NCBI GenBank assembly: GCA_017621295.1
Contig: JAGATI010000087.1
Location: forward strand, 1-11,276
Direction: 5' to 3'
DNA: 11,276 nt
Source: Clostridia bacterium
GTDB lineage: Bacteria > Bacillota_A > Clostridia > TANB77 > CAG-508
Shown: positions 7,373 to 11,276 of the stretch, one piece after another
Position numbering within the stretch: the first letter of the stretch is position 1
Layout: the number at the start of each line of letters is the position of its first letter
The notes under the pieces: model-generated
The model's database searches: none
Told to the model about the DNA's origin: nothing
What the model saw: the letters and a program-made list of their open reading frames with translations, nothing else
Program-made: the position numbers and the translations under genes

Positions 7373-7375
7373 ATC

Positions 7376-9892
7376 TTAAAAACCAATCCTCTTTCTCGAA
7401 TCTTTTTTAGCCACTAAATTTTCTTTATTAATATCTGAAACTGTAATTGTATACAATTTTTCTTCATCATCTGTCCCACTTGTATTTTTTGCATGTTCAA
7501 TTAATATATTTTGGAACAAATTATTTACATATCTACCATTACCAAAATTCTCTATTTTTGTAGATTCGTAAATTACTTCTCTTACTAATTCTTTTGCATC
7601 GTCTTCTATTTTTAAATTATTATTATTTAACAATATATCGAAGATTTCCATTAATTCATCAACATTATAGTCTTTAAATTTAATTTCATATCCAATTCTA
7701 GATTTTAATCCAGGATTTGATTTAACAAACTCTTCCATCTCTTTTTCATATCCTGCAAATATTATTATCAGTTCATCTTTATGGTCTTCCATCATTTTTA
7801 TAATTGTAGCTATACATTCAGATCCAAAAGACGAACTACCTGATGATAATATTGAATATGCCTCATCTATAAATAATACTCCTCCAAATGCAGATTTTAG
7901 TATTCTAAATGTTTTTCCAGCTGTTTGTCCCACATAGTCTGCTACTAAGTCTTTAGCAGATACTTCTACAAGTTTATTCTGTTTTATATAACCCAAATTG
8001 TATAATATGTCACTTATTATTCTAGCAACTGTTGTTTTTCCTGTCCCTGGATTACCTGTAAATACCATGTGCAAATTATTTTTTGACATATCTATATTTA
8101 CTTTCTTGTTAAATTTTAATAGATGTATTAAATTATCTATTTGTCTTTTTATATCATGAAGTCCTACTAATGAGTTTAGTTCTTTTAGTACTTCACTTAA
8201 ATTTCTTGTATTATATACATCAGGTATATTTTCATCTATTATTACCTTAGATTTATCTGTATTTATTATTCTATTTTTATTTAATATTATATGGTTATAT
8301 AATTTATTTATATAGTCCATTTCTTTTACTTCACTTCTATTATATGAAGATTTTATATAATTATATATTTTTGCTTTTGCTTTTTCATCAACAACTTGTG
8401 TTTTATTTAATTTTTCTAATATAACTTTATATAAAGCATCTATATCTAATTCATCAACTTCTAACTTTATATTAAATAAATTATAATTAAGCTTAGGATA
8501 TTTTTCTATTATTGAACTAATATTTTCTTTGTTTCCATATATTACAGTACAAATTCCTTTACATTTTTCAATTTGGTCTGTTAATAAGTTAATAATCATA
8601 TTACTTTTTAAGTCTTCTGTATATAGTAAGTTCTCAAAATTATCAATTATTAAAGTACCTTTCTTTTGTCTTTTTGTTTCTGCATCATAATATATTTTTC
8701 CAATTATATATCTATCTAAAATCATGTTATTCATAGATTCTTTATAAAATCCTCTATTCTCTGGTAAATAGTTAAAATACCACATAAAATCAGAAATAAT
8801 TCTTGTAATATTTTCGGCACCTTCTTTATCTTCTGTATACATTATTATATTAATAGGTATATATGGTGTATTTCCATTAAAATTATAATTTATTATATAA
8901 TTAAATAATTCTATTATTTTTTGTTTAACTTTTTGACTATATGGTAGTTCTAGTATTTTATTTTTATATCTTTCTGCAAAATATACAGATCTAGTAGATG
9001 ATATTAAACCAAATCCTGGTTTTAAATATTCATTTAAGGCCTTTAATATATCCAATTTTTCATATTGTAAAATGTATGTAAACCATGCAGAAACTCTAGT
9101 TAAATATTCTCTTTTTGATTCAGATTCATTCTTTTTTAAGCTAAATTTATCTAATTCTATTTTCACTTGTGTATAAGCTTCTTTTTTGTAAAAATCTAAT
9201 AGTTTGTTTGCATAAAATATATAATCTTCTCTATCATCTAGCTTTATATATCTAAATTCTAAAATTTTATTAGATTCGTCAAATTCTGATATATATACAA
9301 GTTCTGAATCAACTATTGCTTGTATATATATTAAATCATAATAATCAATTTCATTAAATTTAGATATATCTTTAAATTCCTCTAACTTTGGCTCTTCACA
9401 ACCTAAAATATTATTTATTACATCAATATAGCTAATTTTAGTTTTATTTTTTTCATTATATACATTTATTTCATTTATAAAATTAAACATTATTGATTTG
9501 ATACATTCTTGTAATTTACAGTCTCTACATCTAGTTAAAAACTCTCCTATTTTTCCATCTCTTGATGTTCTTGCAATACCTGTATCTACTCTTTGTCTGC
9601 AATTTACAATATATGTTAAATAGTCATAATTTTCATCAGCACAAGATTTAATACTATTATAAGTTATGTTATTGCTTGTTTTTTGTGCCTCTGTTTGGTT
9701 ATTTAGTGAAAACAAGTTGTTTTTTATGTATAATTTAATTATTTTATGATGTTCTTCTGACAAATTTGCTATTTTCTTTAAAACTTCGCTTTGTTCTATT
9801 AGATTATTTATTTCATCATTTTTATTTTCAATTTTATCTTTCTTTTCATTATCAGATTCCAAAATCTTATCTAATTCTTCTAAATTTCCCAT
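7376..9892 (-). CDS. CbxX/CfqX (SpoVK-type) AAA+ ATPase with long N-terminal region
   Basis: This is an 838-residue soluble protein. The C-terminal third is a complete AAA+ module of the CbxX/SpoVK class: Walker A GNPGTGKTT (613-621), Walker B GGVLFIDEAY (670-679), FAGY (711-714), Arg-finger segment NPGLKSR (726-732) and sensor-2 GNGRYVN (784-790). Before it, residues about 345-545 look like a second AAA-type fold that has lost catalysis: there is no GKT, and the Walker B-like strand is LIIDNFE (414-420). The first 130 residues have five cysteines (Cys84, 98, 122, 125, 130, including CRDCKLQEC), possibly a zinc or Fe-S site. CbxX-type ATPases remodel protein complexes, for example as Rubisco activases; the client here is unknown. 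The start ATG has AAAGGAG 9 bases upstream. It heads the run of five closely spaced genes. SpoVK itself is much shorter, so I give no gene name. Confidence 0.85.
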   Translation of the reverse strand: MGNLEELDKILESDNEKKDKIENKNDEINNLIEQSEVLKKIANLSEEHHKIIKLYIKNNLFSLNNQTEAQKTSNNITYNSIKSCADENYDYLTYIVNCRQRVDTGIARTSRDGKIGEFLTRCRDCKLQECIKSIMFNFINEINVYNEKNKTKISYIDVINNILGCEEPKLEEFKDISKFNEIDYYDLIYIQAIVDSELVYISEFDESNKILEFRYIKLDDREDYIFYANKLLDFYKKEAYTQVKIELDKFSLKKNESESKREYLTRVSAWFTYILQYEKLDILKALNEYLKPGFGLISSTRSVYFAERYKNKILELPYSQKVKQKIIELFNYIINYNFNGNTPYIPINIIMYTEDKEGAENITRIISDFMWYFNYLPENRGFYKESMNNMILDRYIIGKIYYDAETKRQKKGTLIIDNFENLLYTEDLKSNMIINLLTDQIEKCKGICTVIYGNKENISSIIEKYPKLNYNLFNIKLEVDELDIDALYKVILEKLNKTQVVDEKAKAKIYNYIKSSYNRSEVKEMDYINKLYNHIILNKNRIINTDKSKVIIDENIPDVYNTRNLSEVLKELNSLVGLHDIKRQIDNLIHLLKFNKKVNIDMSKNNLHMVFTGNPGTGKTTVARIISDILYNLGYIKQNKLVEVSAKDLVADYVGQTAGKTFRILKSAFGGVLFIDEAYSILSSGSSSFGSECIATIIKMMEDHKDELIIIFAGYEKEMEEFVKSNPGLKSRIGYEIKFKDYNVDELMEIFDILLNNNNLKIEDDAKELVREVIYESTKIENFGNGRYVNNLFQNILIEHAKNTSGTDDEEKLYTITVSDINKENLVAKKDSRKRIGF

Positions 9893-9920
9893 AATTATTA
9901 CTCCTTTGTTTTGTCACTAT

Positions 9921-9949
9921 ATTATTAAATTATTATTGATTAATATCAA
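9921..9949 (-). promoter_or_regulatory. Probable sigma-A promoter for the AAA+ / GIY-YIG / MBL / TA gene run
   Basis: On the minus strand TTGATA (9949-9944), a 17-base spacer and AATAAT (9926-9921) match the housekeeping -35 and -10 in five of six positions each. They lie about 30 bases upstream of the AAA+ start, so the leader would be short with the RBS near its 5' end. The -35 box lies inside an inverted repeat, TTGAT-ATTA-ATCAA, which could be an operator or chance in AT-rich DNA. The rest of this 185-base gap holds only AT-rich sequence and no convincing terminator for the upstream gene. Confidence 0.5.
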
Positions 9950-10077
9950 ATTTAACTATAATTCTGTAAAATGAGTGTTTTTTTAGCCAAATACTATAAT
10001 TTTTATTATATTGAATTTAATAATCTATTTTGTAATCATGTTCAAAAACAAACTTTATATTTAATTGTTTTAACCTT

Positions 10078-11061
10078 TTATTCATTATTACTTTTGAAAT
10101 CATTAAATTTTTTACAAATTTCTTTAATTTCTTTCAAGCATTCTTCATCTCTTTTATAAAATGCATCTTTAAAAGACAATTTTTCACCTTTTTGATCATA
10201 ATTACATTTATACATTGGAAACATATTATATTTTTGTTCTAATATTTCAGCTTGTTTTATTCTTTTATTTCCCTCTATTAAAAATGGTTTTTGAAGTACT
10301 ACTAACAAATTTATTTTCTTAACTTTTATAAAATCTTTTAGTAAATTTTCTAACATATCATAATTATTGCTATTGTTTATATAAAGTATTGCTTTTTTGT
10401 TTCTAAATGCTTTACTAAATGCTGCAATTAGTGCTATATGGTCTTTTACTCTCACACCTAGCTCTGATTTTACAAGCAGTGGTCTTATGTCTATATTATT
10501 TATATTATCTACCATGCTTTCTGAATATACCTCTATACAATTTAATTCTAATATGTCATCATTTACATACTTTCTAACCAGTTCTTCGTTAAAGCTATTG
10601 TCAAAATATACAACACTAACTTTATCTTTGTCATTTTTACTCCATTCCATTATATATTCTTTTTCTTGAGTTGCCTCATCTATTTGTACTCTTATTTTCC
10701 TAAATCCCATAGCTTTATAAAACATTGTTGCTCCAACATTTTTTTCATAAACATTTAGGTACAATCTTTCATATAAATTTTTACAATGATTTATTAACAT
10801 TGTTCCAATTCCATCTCTTTGTATTTCTGGAATTACAAAAAGTGCTCCTATATAGCCATCTTGCATTATACTAATAAATGCTTGCACCTCTTCATTTTCA
10901 GTATATACCCATGTATCTGACTTTCTTAAATATTCATTTTGAACTTTCATATAATTATCTGACCAATATTTATTTGGTATAAAATTATGTGCTTTAAAAT
11001 TTCCATCTCTCCAAATTTTCATTATTTTATCAATATCAGATTCTCTAAATTCTCTTAACAT
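10078..11061 (-). CDS. GNAT acetyltransferase with an unrecognised C-terminal domain
   Basis: Residues 1-140 of 327 are a GCN5-related N-acetyltransferase, closest in layout to the YjaB-like group: LREFRESDIDKIMKIW, then an AHNFIP segment, then the acetyl-CoA motif ALFVIPEIQRDGIGTML (QRDGIG at 81-86), then NVYEKNVGATMFYKAMGF. Residues 145-327 are a second alpha/beta-looking region that I do not recognise. It contains ELGVRVKDHIALIAAFSKAF and two hydrophobic strands (KAILYIN, INLLVVLQ), and a lysine- and acid-rich tail. The substrate is unknown. The start ATG has AAGGAAGG about 9 bases upstream and a perfect extended -10 before that. The stop is 185 bases before the AAA+ gene, which has its own promoter, so this gene may be a separate unit. 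Confidence 0.85.
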   Translation of the reverse strand: MLREFRESDIDKIMKIWRDGNFKAHNFIPNKYWSDNYMKVQNEYLRKSDTWVYTENEEVQAFISIMQDGYIGALFVIPEIQRDGIGTMLINHCKNLYERLYLNVYEKNVGATMFYKAMGFRKIRVQIDEATQEKEYIMEWSKNDKDKVSVVYFDNSFNEELVRKYVNDDILELNCIEVYSESMVDNINNIDIRPLLVKSELGVRVKDHIALIAAFSKAFRNKKAILYINNSNNYDMLENLLKDFIKVKKINLLVVLQKPFLIEGNKRIKQAEILEQKYNMFPMYKCNYDQKGEKLSFKDAFYKRDEECLKEIKEICKKFNDFKSNNE

Positions 11062-11088
11062 ACTTTTTATCCTTCCTTTATCTTTTGC

Positions 11089-11097
11089 ATTATAACA
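11089..11097 (-). promoter_or_regulatory. Extended -10 promoter for the GNAT gene
   Basis: The minus strand reads TGTTATAAT at 11097-11089, a perfect TATAAT with the TGN extension, about 27 bases upstream of the GNAT ATG. The hexamer 17 bases further up (TAGATT) is a poor -35, which is usual for extended -10 promoters. The RBS AAGGAAGG lies between this site and the start. Confidence 0.55.
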
Positions 11098-11128
11098 TAT
11101 ATTTTTTATTAAATCTATCTAATTCGAA

Positions 11129-11150
11129 ATAAAAAAACAAAATTTTTGTT
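11129..11150 (-). terminator. Possible weak AT-only terminator
   Basis: Arms AACAAAA and TTTTGTT (11150-11144 and 11142-11136 on the minus strand) are separated by one base and followed on the minus strand by a T tract. It could end transcription entering from beyond the right edge. The stem is entirely AT-rich apart from one C-G pair, and the loop must open part of it, so confidence is low. Confidence 0.25.
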
Positions 11151-11224
11151 CTATTTATTATAATTTATAACATACTTAAAAGCACACACTAGCATAGAAA
11201 AGATTTATATATATAATTTTAAAA

Positions 11225-11276
11225 CAATCGCCGATGGTACGTATTTAGCTAACGTCTCCTAAATTTTCTGCGTGGT
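11225..11276. other. GC-richer block at the right edge, identity unsettled
   Basis: About 50 bases here are clearly less AT-rich than the 160 bases next to them. On the plus strand they contain CGCCGATGGTAC, the string found in many bacterial 5S rRNAs, but the sequences on either side do not follow 5S. On the minus strand one frame ends HAENLGDVS and a TAA at 11247-11245, which could be the tail of a truncated gene. The block is cut by the window edge, so I cannot choose between a gene tail, an RNA fragment and chance. Confidence 0.2.

Noticed and set aside
9950..10077. Gene or terminator in the gap between the GNAT and AAA+ genes
   Set aside because: Only AT-rich sequence is present. A loose AAAACAA/TTGTTTT pairing has a long loop and no T tract at the right place, and no open frame has an RBS.
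1..11276. CRISPR arrays, tRNA genes and insertion sequences
   Set aside because: I saw no regularly spaced repeats, no tRNA-like cloverleaf or GGTTCGA-type arm, and no transposase or terminal inverted repeats.
11225..11276. A 5S rRNA gene on the plus strand
   Set aside because: The match is only 12 bases. The upstream sequence is AT-rich with no 5S 5' half, and the downstream bases do not fit.

Overview
The window is very AT-rich (by eye well under 35% GC). It uses strong AGGAGG-type ribosome binding sites, stops with TAA, TAG and TGA, and carries a miaB-then-mutS order. This points to a low-GC Firmicute, most likely a Clostridia-class anaerobe, possibly an uncultivated gut lineage. Every gene I can support lies on the minus strand, so transcription runs from the right edge to the left.

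In transcription order, 11061-10078 encodes a GNAT acetyltransferase fused to an unrecognised C-terminal domain. Next comes a compact run of five genes (9892-4910): an 838-residue CbxX/SpoVK-type AAA+ ATPase with a second, degenerate ATPase-like region; a GIY-YIG mini-nuclease (UPF0213 type); an RNase Z-like metallo-beta-lactamase protein starting with TTG; a 69-residue charged helical protein; and a zeta-toxin-like kinase. The last two overlap by one base, like an antitoxin/toxin pair. A housekeeping operon follows: miaB (tRNA methylthiolation), a protein with three predicted helix-turn-helix units, and mutS (mismatch repair), which ends at a stem-loop terminator at the left edge.

The most striking signal is in mutS. 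Its complete 869-residue protein is present, but it lies in successive +1 frames joined at three points. Each point is a CGG codon preceded by a codon ending in T (TCT CGG T, GTT CGG G, AAT CGG A). I scanned all minus-strand genes in the window: these are the only three in-frame CGG codons, although CGG occurs at least eight times in the other two phases. Skipping the single C at each site gives a GGN (Gly) codon and continues into conserved MutS sequence, including an 18-residue C-terminus (starting LTPIEAL) that a plain ORF call misses. The pattern resembles hungry-codon +1 frameshifting, as at the yeast Ty1 CUU-AGG-C site, or quadruplet decoding at an unassigned or starved CGG codon. It does not look like random gene decay. 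A systematic sequencing or assembly artefact must still be excluded.

Other points of interest are two related structured elements at the 3' ends of the GIY-YIG and zeta genes, and a GC-richer block at the right edge with a short 5S-rRNA-like string whose identity I cannot settle.
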